From Litsea cubeba (Eukaryota; Streptophyta; Magnoliopsida; Laurales; Lauraceae): 64,000 nucleotides of DNA. The stretch spans positions 56,310,535-56,374,534 of the forward strand of contig CM022953.1 in the NCBI GenBank assembly GCA_012931725.1, in the 5' to 3' direction. A program made the translations under genes and the position numbers. The notes below the pieces were generated by a model. The model was not told the origin of the DNA and did no database searches. It worked only from the letters and a program-made list of their open reading frames with translations. Below are positions 1 to 8,866 of this stretch, piece by piece (within the stretch, counting starts at the first letter, position 1; each line of letters begins with the position of its first letter).

Positions 1-936
1 TTTGTTTTCAGCTTTCTTTGGTGGTTGAGGAGCTGGCTTGGTCTGCACATTGAGGACCTCTTTCTTCTTTGGTTTTGAGGTTGCAATGGCGGTTGGCTCT
101 TTTCTTGATGATTTCTGACTGTTGAGGTTTTTAATCACCGTTTCAGCTTCCATGGAAGCTTCTAGGAGTTCTCCCAGGTTTTTTGATTTGTTGCCGATGA
201 TCATGGAGCGGATTCTGGCTCTCATGTTGTTTCGGCAGATGTCGACTAGCGACGCCTGTGGCAATACATCAGAGCATTTGTATGCCATTGCTTTCCACTT
301 GTGAATGAAGTCATATGTTGATTCATTCTCCCCCTGTTTTAGGCTGCACAACTGAGCCATAGTAGCGGGGTGATCCTCACCTTTGAAGTGAGTCAGGAAG
401 CGTGTCTCTAGCATGGCCCAATTTTGGATTGAGTCCTCCGGCAGAGTGGAGTACCAATCGAAGGCCGTACCTTTTAGGGTACTTGCAAAGAGGCGGATTT
501 GGAGTGCATCTTGATCCGCGATAGCTCCCGTCAAGATCTTGAAGTGGATGACGTGCTGTCTGGCTGATCCTTTCCCCGTATATGTTTGGAGAGTAGGATG
601 CTTGAATTTGGTGGGGAACGGGACCGAGTCCATCCATAAGGGATATGGTGGCTTGATCCCATGCTCCTTGAGTATATCCTCTTCTTTTGCTTTGGCGAGG
701 ATACCGTCTACGTCCTTTTTGGTAAGGGCACGTGACTCATTTTCTTCTCTATTTACCTCGTCGTCTTGATGATTCGGAGGAGGTTCATTGTTCGCCTGAT
801 TTTGGAAGGCGAGGAGAAGGTTTTCCATCAGAGTTTCAATCCTCTGCTGGCCCTGTTCCAACTGCTGGATGCGGGTGATCGCATCTTCTGGAGGTGGATT
901 GCGGGGGTGGTGGCTCAGAATTTGTAGCCAAGACAT
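1..936 (-). CDS. gag: Gag core of element B (retrotransposon gag domain), 3' end outside window
   Basis: An uninterrupted minus-strand frame runs from ATG at 936 to the left edge (312 codons seen). The N-terminal part is charged and contains a short heptad-like stretch followed by a Glu/Asn-rich linker. From roughly residue 95 it matches the plant retrotransposon gag domain (PF03732 type): the pattern F-x-G-T-A-x-x-W-Y is seen as FASTLKGTAFDWYSTLP, followed by the L-K-Q-G-E-N-E-S motif. The last visible residues are Lys/Pro-rich. Gag would form the virus-like particle in the cytoplasm. The start is uncertain: ATG 936 is the first Met after a stop, and the older reading frame upstream (1024-2052) is in another frame, so the original protein probably began at 2052. 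Confidence 0.8.
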   Translation of the reverse strand, partial: MSWLQILSHHPRNPPPEDAITRIQQLEQGQQRIETLMENLLLAFQNQANNEPPPNHQDDEVNREENESRALTKKDVDGILAKAKEEDILKEHGIKPPYPLWMDSVPFPTKFKHPTLQTYTGKGSARQHVIHFKILTGAIADQDALQIRLFASTLKGTAFDWYSTLPEDSIQNWAMLETRFLTHFKGEDHPATMAQLCSLKQGENESTYDFIHKWKAMAYKCSDVLPQASLVDICRNNMRARIRSMIIGNKSKNLGELLEASMEAETVIKNLNSQKSSRKEPTAIATSKPKKKEVLNVQTKPAPQPPKKAENK

Positions 937-1023
937 TCATCCTTCGTGATTCGAACGAAGAAAACTGTCCTAGTGACTGAGCTGGGGCTCATTCCTTTTG
1001 AAGAAGAGCTTGAGGAAGGATCA

Positions 1024-2052
1024 CTCTGCTGTCCTTTGCTTGAAGGAGCAGGGGATTCTTCTGAATGTCTTCTTGTCCTGGAGACGCTGCGGGTCATTGG
1101 ACGTCGGACATGGATTTTTGTTGCTGATTTTTGGCGCCTTCTGGTTTTTCCAACCATATGGACGGCAGCAACTTGGTTGGGTCTTTCTTTTTCGACCCAT
1201 TTGGGAGAGACTTGAAGTGTGGGAGGCTGGGGTCCTTTGCTTCTGTAGTCTCTTTTGCCGGTATAACGCGCGGCGGCGTATACGGCGAGCAATTTGAGCT
1301 TCGGTCAGCTCTGACTGGGCTTTGACGATGAAGGATGTGCTCCCTCGGGCGCAGCAGCCGAGCCTGTCTTCTCTGTAGCTAGGCAAGGACAGGATGCGAA
1401 CCCTATCCTTCGCCAGTTGCAGCGAAGCTTTGAATTTGTGAAGTTCGGCCCCTGTAGAGATGAAGGGTCGAACTGCAGATTTGTAGGCCTTAGCAGATGC
1501 TTGTGGAGGCCTTGTGATGCATGACTTGATTTTGGGCTTGTAGGAACAAGCCGGCTCATGCTGGGATGACTTGGGAGTCAGGTTGGAGATGGGTCTCTCC
1601 TCTTTCATATAGGCAAGAGGATAGAACTGGTTCTCCTTGAGTGGGGCCAGGAATGCTGGCTTAGTTGATGTTTGGGACCTTCTTTGTTTTGGTGAAGGTC
1701 TTGGGGACCAAGTCTTGGGGTAGACCTGGTTGTTTGCAGGCTGAGGCTTCGTGGGACTGCCACGGGCTTCAGGCCTTCTAGTGCTCGCCTTTGGTGTCAC
1801 GGTAGTGACACGTTGAGAGGCGAGTTTCTACTTCTTGGATGGAGCAGTTTGTTCCTCAGGAAGTGGGAATGGTCCCAGCGTCCCGAAGACGATAGTCCGG
1901 GGAGTCGAGGTCGACCCGGAGTTCACGGAGTTGCCGAGGGAGTTGACACTTCGGCAGCTGATGGGGCGCTTGTAGGTGCGCATGGTTTGCTTCTGTTGAA
2001 GCATGAGTTGGTGCTTGTTTTCGTCGAAAGTAATGGTTAGTGAAGCTGCCAT
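1024..2052 (-). pseudogene. N-terminal extension of element B gag, broken by a stop and a frameshift
   Basis: Minus-strand coding-like sequence starts at ATG 2052 (MAASLTITFDEN...), meets an in-frame TAG at 1828-1830, and continues in the same frame as a Lys/Arg/Pro-rich 259-codon stretch that ends at a TGA at 1021-1023. A second frame (1292 to 915) continues with a Ser-rich region into the gag core. The whole region is basic and low in hydrophobic residues, as expected of the disordered N-terminal region of plant gypsy gag proteins. At least one stop and one frame change separate it from the gag core, so this copy cannot make a full-length Gag by normal translation. I do not recognise a named domain here. 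Confidence 0.55.
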
Positions 2053-2452
2053 TGTTAGTTTTCGAAAATTTCTGAAACAAGACCACATCCATTAGTAATC
2101 ACAAGAATATAATGATCATAAATGGGAAGTTCTATGGTTTCGTCTTTTCAAATTGCTCGAGGTAGATGACCCAAGCAATATGAGGAAGGCAAAATGCCAT
2201 AGAAGGTACAATTGTTCTGATCGCAGGTATGGTAAGCCCGGAATGGGCATCCCAGTTACTGCTAGAAGCAATTGTGAACTTAAATTCGACTTATCGAGAA
2301 GCAGAGCTTGCTCGAGGTAAGAAGAATATAAAGTTGGAGTTACAGATGTGCCGGTCGCAATACAGTAGACCCTGAAAGGGCGTACTAGTACCGCTATACA
2401 CAAATGTTTTGAGACCGCATCTATGAGATGAGATTCTCTGTTTTGAAAGTCA

Positions 2453-2580
2453 AGATTGGATTCATCAAAGAGAGCAGATGGTATTCCAATCTGAACACGG
2501 GCTCAGCGATTTCCGCGAGCGCCAGTGCTCAGAAAGAAATGAACCATAATTTCTCGGATCTGAATCTAAAAATGACGAGT
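2453..2580. repeat. Diverged extra copy of the element B leader repeat
   Basis: The order of words TTCATC(A/G)AAGAGA, AGATGG/CCATGG, GGCTCA, TTTC, GCGAGCG/GCAAGCGCG and AATCTAAAAATGA/AATCCAAAAATGA is the same as in the five tandem units at 3027-3815, but with many substitutions. It is separated from the array by ~450 bp of T-rich sequence. It looks like an older unit left outside the recent amplification. Confidence 0.5.
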
Positions 2581-3026
2581 TTTTTTTTTTTGAAGTTTTT
2601 TGAAGATTTTTTTTTTTGAAGATTCTTTTTTTTGAAGATTTTTTTTTTAAATCTTTTTTTTATTTTTTTTTTATTTATTTTTTATTATTTTTTTTAAGAT
2701 TCTTTTTTTGAAATTTTTTTTTATTTTTTATTTTTTATTTTAAAATTTTTATATTTTTTTTATTTATTTTTTTTATTTAAAAGACGAGAGAGTACACATA
2801 GGCCTCCTAACCCGGTCTTATGAAATCTTGATTGATAGAATTGCTCCCAGGTAAGGGTAGGATTACTTAATGAACCCGTTTGGAGGACCCTTGCCTAGAA
2901 CAGTCAAGCTGTCTCCACACTCTGGACAAGGCTTTTCTTTGAATCAACCATGATCAAAGAACACAGTTGGTTTAACCTTAGTGATCTATGTCTTTTTTTT
3001 TTATTTTTTATTTTATTTTTGTTTTT

Positions 3027-3815
3027 ATGAATTCATCGAAGAGAAACCATGGCCCAAAACCTTAGTCGAACAGGCTCAACATTTCTGCAAGCGCGATGAA
3101 CGATAGGAACGGATCAAGGTTTCTCAATTTTGAATCCAAATTGAGAAATCTAAAAATTTTTTTTTTTTTTATATATATATATATTTTTTTTATTTTTAAT
3201 GAACTCATCGAAGAGAAACCATGGCCCAAAACCTTAGTCGAACAGGCTCAACATTTCTGCAAGCGCGATGAACGATAGGAACGGATCAAGGTTTCTCAAT
3301 TTTGAATCCAAATTGAGAAATCTAAAATTTTTATATATATATATATATATTTTTTTTATTTTTAATGAACTCATCGAAGAGAAACCATGGCCCAAAACCT
3401 TAGTCGAACAGGCTCAACATTTCTGCAAGCGCGATGAACGATAGGAACGGATCAAGGTTTCTCAATTTTGAATCCAAATTGAGAAATCTAAAATTATATA
3501 TATATATATATATTTTTGATTTTTAATGAACTCATCGAAGAGAAACCATGGCCCAAAACCTTAGTCGAACAGGCTCAACATTTCTGCAAGCGCGATGAAC
3601 GATAGGAACGGATCAAGGTTTCTCAATTTTGAATCCAAATTGAGAAATCTAAAAATTTTATATATATATATATATATATTTTTTATTTTTAATGAACTCA
3701 TCGAAGAGAAACCATGGCCCAAAACCTTAGTCGAACAGGCTCAACATTTCTGCAAGCGCGATGAACGATAGGAACGGATCAAGGTTTCTCAATTTTGAAT
3801 CCAAAAATGACAAAT
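3027..3815. repeat. Five tandem ~166-bp repeats with embedded (TA)n
   Basis: Units begin at 3027, 3199, 3365, 3526 and 3692 (periods 172, 166, 161, 166). Each has a nearly invariant ~125-bp part (ATCGAAGAGAAACCATGG ... AATTGAGAAATCTAAAA) and a variable T/TA-rich linker of 35-45 bp; all length change is in the (TA)n linker. The last unit ends with a variant (CAAAAATGACAAATCTGA) instead of the usual tail. Confidence 0.95.
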
Positions 3816-4469
3816 CTGATTTTTTTGTTTTTTTTAAAATAATTTTTTTTTGAAAAGAGAAAGAGTGGAAATAAATTCAAAGAATTAGAAATTTCCAAAA
3901 AATCTCATCTCATTTTTTTTAGATGCGGAATTCAACATAGGCCACCAATTATAAAGTAGCCAAGGAATCGAGAAAAGAAATATAAGCATAGAGCAAAATA
4001 TATGATATGCAAATATTTCATTTCTAGCATCGTGTTCTCAAATAAACGAGTCCCACCGGGTGATGCCAGCTTGATGGACCGCGCTCCTGCTTGGTTCTAC
4101 CGAGGTCGGTGGACGTGGGAGTCCGTCGGGTCCGACCCTTTCGTAACCGGGGGGGCAGGGGCGTGCATCAACATTTCTTTTTTTGTGGGTGTGCCAGATT
4201 TTCTATTTTACTTGGAATTGCAAGTGGTAATCCGAAGATCAACCTTCGCAAGTAAAAAGGAAATCAACTTCTTTCAAGTTTTCCCCCTTTCGTGTCCCGT
4301 TTTGCGTCCGTTTTTGCTTTTTTCTGATTCTTTTTTCTTCTGTACTTTTCCTTGACATTTTGACCATTTATTGGCCTGATTTCTTTGTAGGAAACCTGAT
4401 GAGAATCCTTGCATTTTATTTTTCAAACTTTCCAATTTCCTGAGAAAGCCGAAGACTTTGTCGCGCAGA

Positions 4470-4880
4470 GTTGCCGATTTTCCGTCAGAAGCTGAAACTG
4501 GGCCAAACGATGTCGGAATGACCTGAAATTTGGTGTGAAGCCTCCTGAGCAATAAATAAGACCAACCATAGGCTTTTGTTTGAGTTTTGAAGCCGTTTGG
4601 GGTCCTATCACCTGTAGACTTGCTTTTTGTCGCGATGAAGATGTCGCGGTTTGATGTGCGGTCAACCGATGTCCGATTGACTTGAAATTTGACAGGGAAC
4701 CTATTGGAGTCATTTTAAGATGATCCATAGGTTCTGTCTTGGAAACCATGGTCCCGGAGAGCTTTACCGCCGAGAGGCTTGATTTGGCTGTCGGAGAAGC
4801 GAAGTTAGGCCAAATGATCTTGAAATGGCTTGAAACTTCTTGTGTACTCCTCTTTTGGCTGTCTGGATGAATCTTGCAGT
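4470..4880. repeat. Three diverged ~150-bp repeats inside the element B LTR
   Basis: Three successive segments, starting near 4473, 4620 and 4770, carry the same series of words: GTC-(A/G)-GA-AG-, GG(C/T)CAA(A/C)CGATGT or CCAAATGATCTT, GACTTGAAATTTG, and ACC(A/T)CC or ACTCC, and the first two end in CCATAGG. They are strongly diverged and not in a shared reading frame. Confidence 0.5.
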
Positions 4881-4925
4881 TTTTGTTTGATTCTGACAAG
4901 ATTTGATTTTTGGAAGCAGCATTGC

Positions 4926-4935
4926 CTATTTATGG
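4926..4935 (-). promoter_or_regulatory. TATA-like box in element B LTR
   Basis: The minus strand reads CCATAAATAG, about 70 bp inside the LTR start. It is the best TATA candidate in the LTR, but its closeness to the LTR edge leaves an unusually short U3. Confidence 0.35.
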
Positions 4936-5144
4936 CAGGTTGCGACTTCATGTAGCTCTTTGGATCTTGGAAAGGCAAAGTGACATTTTTGGTGTCAACA
5001 AGCACCGAAGAGGCTTCGTCCTGGCCTTGGAGGATTCCAGTAAGAACGCCAAGGAAGACCTCTTCTGCATGTCGGGGGACTGGGAATTCGGTGCTGGTGA
5101 GGACAGGAGACTGATGGTCCCTCGCCACCTCGGGGCCATCCCAA

Positions 5145-5225
5145 GTAAATACTGCTTCTTTTCTCTGTTTATTTTGCTCAACCTTTATGTTGCCGAGCTG
5201 ATATTCTTTGTTGTTTGCGGTGCAG
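5145..5225 (+). other. Probable intron of the antisense accessory gene
   Basis: An 81-bp T-rich stretch bounded by CCAA/GTAAAT and TTTGCGGTGCAG. Removing it joins two protein-like segments in the same frame. The stretch itself translates into a hydrophobic run that interrupts an otherwise charged protein. Confidence 0.55.
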
Positions 5226-5685
5226 AGCTGCACGCGAGGCGACGCCGGGCTGTGAGCGAAGGCTGGAGGAAGAACGTTGACGACCATAAGAAGGTCGAGA
5301 GATACAAAGGGCACGAGACCAGATAGGCTTGGAAGCTGCTGAGTTATACGCCGAGGTACTGCGGCCACTACAAAAGAATCGGAGCGGCTCCGGAGGACGA
5401 GCCGCAGCCTGATCATCCTCCTGTCACCTTGGCCGTGCCTGCCAGGGTTCCTTTGATCGACCCTGCCACGAGCCGAGCTACGTCTGGCGCTGAGGGATCC
5501 TCTTCTTCTAGCTCGGGGTCGTCGAACCTAAGGGAGATAGTAGACGTTTATTCGTCCGACCAGGAGGAAGGAATGGAGGGAGGCTCGAGAGTGCCTGGGA
5601 CCAAGAATCTGGCGGCCAAGTTCAGGCGTGGATCCTCTTCTACTGCAACACCATCGTTTGCCAGCACTCGCGTGGCTTCGGGCTC

Positions 5686-5711
5686 GGGGGTGGGGGGGGG
5701 GGGGGGGGGGG
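5686..5711 (+). repeat. G5-T-G20 homopolymer tract in accessory gene
   Basis: Five G, one T (5691) and twenty G (5692-5711). Upstream coding sense is in the frame of 5429; downstream coding sense (Arg/Ser/Pro/Lys-rich) is in the frame of 5628 and 5919. A length change in this tract explains the frame switch. It would be poly-Gly in any frame and can form G-quadruplex structures. Confidence 0.9.
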
Positions 5712-6259
5712 CTGCTGTCACTTCTGCTCCTGCCACCGCCACCGAGCGAGGGAGCGCGGAGACGCTCACCGGATCGCTCGAGGGAGGGGTCCCCTCCCAG
5801 GAAAAGGTCCAAGGCGGGTGAGAAGGACTCAGGGGCTAAATAGGCTCCGAAGGGTAAGACACCTGCGCGAGCTCCCGGGGGTAAGGCTCCGCCTGAAAAG
5901 AGTGGGCCAGCTAGCAAGGTGACTGGCGGGGCGGCTCGCGAGCTCACCGTCTCTTTAGGGCAAGGGTCCGGATTGGCTTCCGGATCCCGAACTGCCCCAG
6001 CGGCATGGAGACCCAAGATGGAGACGCAGCCCGGGAAGCCTATAAGTGTCGAGGACCGGGTGATGGGGAACTCCGACGTCATCGGAGCCCTTGCAAAAGT
6101 TTTTGCCTTGCTGCATGACATGGAAGTGCACGCGAGGTACGATAGCGAAAGCCTGCTGGTCTCGGCGATTCAGGCTGAACTTTGGTAAGTATCTTCAACG
6201 CCTTTTTTTAAATGCTTCAGTTCGGCTGCTGTTATCTGACTTATTTTTTACTTTTGTAG

Positions 6260-7045
6260 AACCTGCAGAGGCTCCTAATAGTGATGGAAAGGAGTGACAA
6301 GAACGTCGCGAAGGTCACTCAGCTGGAGTCTGAGAGGGAAAAGCTGAAGAAGGAGCTGGAGGAGCTGAAGAAGAGTAGCGCCGAGGCGACCGCACAGCTG
6401 GAAGTAGCTCTGGTCAGCGTCACTGAACTCACGTCGAAGACCCATCAACTAAAGGGTGACATCTGGACGAAGACTAAGAGGATTGCCGAGCTGGAGTCGG
6501 AGCTGGCCAGAACGAGGTCTGAATCGACGGTTGAGGCGATGAGGCTGCGCGGCGAAGTGCTGGCCGGGCGTGTCGAAATCGAGAAGCTGAAGAAAGAGAA
6601 TGCCGGTCTCAAGGCTTCTCTGCTGTCCGAGGCACAGTCTTCTTTCCAGAAGGGGGTGGACCAGGCCACTAAGGAGTACGAGAAGCAGGTGGAGGAGATC
6701 ACCTCCATTCTGTTCGAGGAAGGGTGCTTGGCCGCGCTGAGGCGTGCGGAGGTTCCCGAAGACCACCCGGTCTATCGGAATCTGCCGAAGTACTCGGACC
6801 CAGTCCCTGAGCCGAGCTCTACGCCCTTGGGCAAGAGTGCCCCAGTCGATGCCCCTGCAGCTGATCCTGTCTCGGAAGGTGCTCCAACTGCTCCGTCTGC
6901 CAGCGATGCCCCAGTCACGGCTCAAGGCGACGCTCCTTCTGCCCCTCCTGCTGGTGATGCACCAGACAAGGCTGCGGTCATAGCCGAGACCGCTGGTTCA
7001 TCAGAGTCGGTGGTCATACTGGTGGAGTCGCTGAAGCCGCAGTAG
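6260..7045 (+). CDS. Antisense accessory gene of element A, coiled-coil C-terminal exon
   Basis: An open frame of 262 codons follows a splice acceptor-like TTTTGTAG at 6252-6259 and ends at TAG 7043-7045. Residues ~8-150 are a long coiled coil (heptads rich in Glu, Lys and Leu: TQLESEREKLKKELEELKK). It is followed by a conserved-looking segment (FEEGCLAALRRAEVPEDHP) and a low-complexity Ala/Pro/Ser/Asp C-terminus. The upstream exon ends at a GTAAGT donor (6185), but joining at these exact sites would create a stop, so a small indel or another splice site is needed. Function is unknown; a structural or DNA-associated role is only a guess. Codon use is GC-rich like element A, unlike its A/T-rich surroundings. 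Confidence 0.65.
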   Translation, partial: NLQRLLIVMERSDKNVAKVTQLESEREKLKKELEELKKSSAEATAQLEVALVSVTELTSKTHQLKGDIWTKTKRIAELESELARTRSESTVEAMRLRGEVLAGRVEIEKLKKENAGLKASLLSEAQSSFQKGVDQATKEYEKQVEEITSILFEEGCLAALRRAEVPEDHPVYRNLPKYSDPVPEPSSTPLGKSAPVDAPAADPVSEGAPTAPSASDAPVTAQGDAPSAPPAGDAPDKAAVIAETAGSSESVVILVESLKPQ

Positions 7046-8486
7046 TTATATCTTTCTTGCTCTTTGTAATTTTTCCTTTCTATCTTTAGCATGTAACTTT
7101 CAGCTCTGTAATATCCTTCACTTTTAATGAAAAACAGAGCTCCTTAACTTGTACATTTTCTCTCATTCCCTTTCTTTTTTTGAGTTCGGCTCTTTTAAGC
7201 TTGAGTCCGGCTGAGTGCCTTTAATGTGACGTGACGTGAGAGTCTTGATTTAGAGAGAGTACCGAACGATCTTCATAGTTATCTGTGCTGATTTTTCGTA
7301 TTCTGAAGACTGTAATTAGCAGTAAGTGTGGCGGTATGGCCAATGAGGAAAACGAGCGGATGGCTCCACGTGTCGCCATCGGAACCGCTGGTCAGCATGT
7401 AGGAAGACGTGCACCTCACGTCAGTCGTGGGAGACCTCGCCTCATAATTTCCTTTGAAGACCGGGCCCTTATTCTTCTTATAAATAGGAGTGGCAAGCTC
7501 GCCATGGGAGAGAAAAAAGAACCAGGACACCTTAATTCATATAAACACAGGAACCTGTCTCTTTTCGTTAACTAACCTGGCAGTCATGCTTGGTATAACA
7601 TTAGGAACATTTGACCCGGGGGGAACCCTTGTGCCAGAAGACGGCTTCCTCCGAGGGGGACAGTCTGTCATAGTCTGCGCGCTCTCTGAAGACGATCCTC
7701 GTGGACTACGCGCTCTCTGAACGCGGGTCCACGGCCAACCCTCTCCGACGCGGCTGCATGGGAATCTTTGCAGTCGTGGGTTGGTGGCGCCCGCGCGTTT
7801 GGGGGTCTTATTTTCATCCCAAAGGGCTCTGCGTGGAATCATGCCGCAGTTCCTCCTGCAGGATATCAAGACCTCCGAGCAGCGGCCAGGATCGAGAGGG
7901 CCTTGGACCGAGGGGGCTCTTTTTTGCAAAGTTTGGTCTAACCAACCATAGGGTATTGTAGAGCTCAATGAGATTCAGAGTCCCCCAAAGTCTCCAAACA
8001 GCGGACCAGTGAGGATCGGAGTCTTCAAGCTTCCAATCTAGAGGGCGTTGAAGAGCTCAGGACGCTGAAGACCGGACTGAAGAGTTAGTGAAGATCAGAG
8101 TCTCCCAGTCTTCATTTCTTTTTTGTTTCTAGAGGACTATGAGCCTCCTTACTGTACTTTGTTTCCTTTTCTGTAATCCTTGTAATGAAGCAATTACAAT
8201 AAATAAAAAGAACAAGCTTTCTGATCATATAATCTGTGTACAGTACTTCTGTGTTTTTGCATTCTTCTTTGCTTTTCTTGTACTGTTTTGTGATATTTGT
8301 ATTTTTGTGCTGTTTTTTTGCACTCCAGTGCTTGCACTGCTCTTTCTTTTTCGAAGACTGTCGTTGGCCGAACTGGACCGCCATTGGCCGAGACGGTCTG
8401 TCATTTGCCGAGACGGACCTAGAGTCTCGAGGGTCTCGGCTGCGCAAGCCTGAGTTCGGGAACGATCTTGAGGGGAGTATGAACCC
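7046..8486. other. Non-coding spacer of element A between accessory gene and pol
   Basis: No convincing coding sequence on either strand. It has a plus-strand promoter-like cluster (7340-7488), GC-rich sequence to about 7950, then A/T-rich sequence with polyadenylation-like words (AATAAATAAAAAG at 8199). The words GAGTTCGG/TTCGGC recur here, in the accessory gene and in the LTR of A, so it looks like native element A sequence. A solo LTR in plus orientation starting at TGTGGCGG (7327) is an alternative, but I could not find a matching end. Confidence 0.4.
7340..7488 (+). promoter_or_regulatory. Promoter-like cluster on plus strand
   Basis: Within 150 bp on the plus strand lie CCAAT (7340-7344), a G-box CCACGTGTC (7366-7374), a TGACG-type element (CACGTCAG, 7417-7424) and TATAAATAGG (7479-7488), spaced as in a plant pol II promoter. 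It points away from the accessory gene and against pol. Confidence 0.45.
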
Positions 8487-8776
8487 GAAATTTAGGAAGC
8501 GACTGGATGTATAAATCCGAAGCCTTTTCCAGGGTCAGGGACCCAAACTTTAGGAAACGACCGGATGTATGAATCCGAAGCCTTTTCCAGGGTCAGGGAC
8601 CCAAACTTTAGGAAACGACCAGATGTATGAATCCGAAGCCTTTTCCAGGGTCAGGGACCCAAACTTTAGGAAACGACTAGATGTATGAATCCGAAGCCTT
8701 TTCCAGGGTCAGGGACCCAAATTTTAGGAAGCGACTGGATGTATGAATCCGAAGTCTCTTCTAGGGTCAGGGACCC
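8487..8776. repeat. Five 58-bp tandem repeats 3' of element A pol
   Basis: Units start at 8487, 8545, 8603, 8661 and 8719, each exactly 58 bp, with the shared words TTTAGGAA(A/G)CGAC, GGATGTATGAATCCGAAG and CAGGGTCAGGGACCC. Units 2-4 are nearly identical; the outer two have more changes. They lie between the integrase stop (8867) and the spacer. Confidence 0.95.
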
Positions 8777-8866
8777 AAAACTGCCGAACTCGGACAAGGC
8801 GAGGTGATACAGATTGATGACAGGGCAAATGCTGCTTTCATTGATTCTGAGACTTTTGTTACATTT

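Larger units (their letters stand above)
2053..3950 (-). other. Non-coding leader of element B
   Basis: About 1.9 kb between the LTR end and the gag start contains no usable reading frame. It holds poly-T/A-rich tracts (2580-2780, 2990-3020), the tandem repeat array at 3027-3815, and a segment (2780-2990) with the phrase GAGGACCCTTGCCT, which also occurs in the LTR of element A (14780 region). A primer-binding-site candidate beginning TGGTGGCC on the minus strand lies at about 3922-3945, next to the presumed LTR end, but I could not match it to a specific tRNA. Confidence 0.5.
1..5000 (-). mobile_element. Element B: Ty3/gypsy retrotransposon, 5' portion, runs off left edge
   Basis: On the minus strand, a 5' LTR (about 3951-5000), a long non-coding leader (2053-3950) and a gag gene (2052 to the left edge) follow one another in retrotransposon order. 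The right boundary is set by the classic plant LTR start TGTTGACACCAAAAA read on the minus strand from position 5000. Plus-strand sequence immediately right of 5000 belongs to the accessory gene of element A, so B is inserted in A. Pol and the 3' LTR must lie outside the window. The assignment to gypsy rests on the gag domain only; the lineage is not determined. Confidence 0.7.
3951..5000 (-). repeat. 5' LTR of element B
   Basis: Read on the minus strand, the LTR starts at 5000 with TGTTGACACCAAAAA, a start shared by many plant LTRs, has a TATA-like box at 4926-4935 and is followed by the leader. The 3' end near 3951 is less sure because the expected terminal CA appears mutated. The interior contains threefold imperfect repeats (4470-4880). 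The second LTR is outside the window, so the limits could not be confirmed by comparison. Confidence 0.55.
5001..6184 (+). pseudogene. Antisense accessory gene of element A, N-terminal part (gypsy-type transposon ORF-like)
   Basis: Coding-like sequence on the strand opposite to gag-pol. The reading frame entering at 5001 includes the segment GDWEFGAGEDRRLMVPRHLG, followed by a good intron (donor at 5145 GTAAAT, acceptor TGCAG ending 5225) that, when removed, keeps the frame into a basic helix (LHARRRRAVSEGWRKNV). An in-frame TAG follows at 5324-5326, then a Ser-rich acidic region (5429-5690), a G20 tract where the frame changes, and a basic Pro/Lys-rich part up to about 6184. Architecture and position resemble the plant family annotated as putative gypsy-type transposon protein (PF04195); I infer this from memory of the family. 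The first exons are cut off by insertion of element B. Confidence 0.55.

Noticed and set aside
915..1292. Independent 125-codon minus-strand gene
   Set aside because: It is the frame-shifted continuation of the element B gag N-terminal region, not a separate gene.
4805..5416. 203-codon minus-strand frame across the B/A junction
   Set aside because: It spans the LTR boundary at 5000 and the opposite-strand accessory gene; composition is not protein-like.
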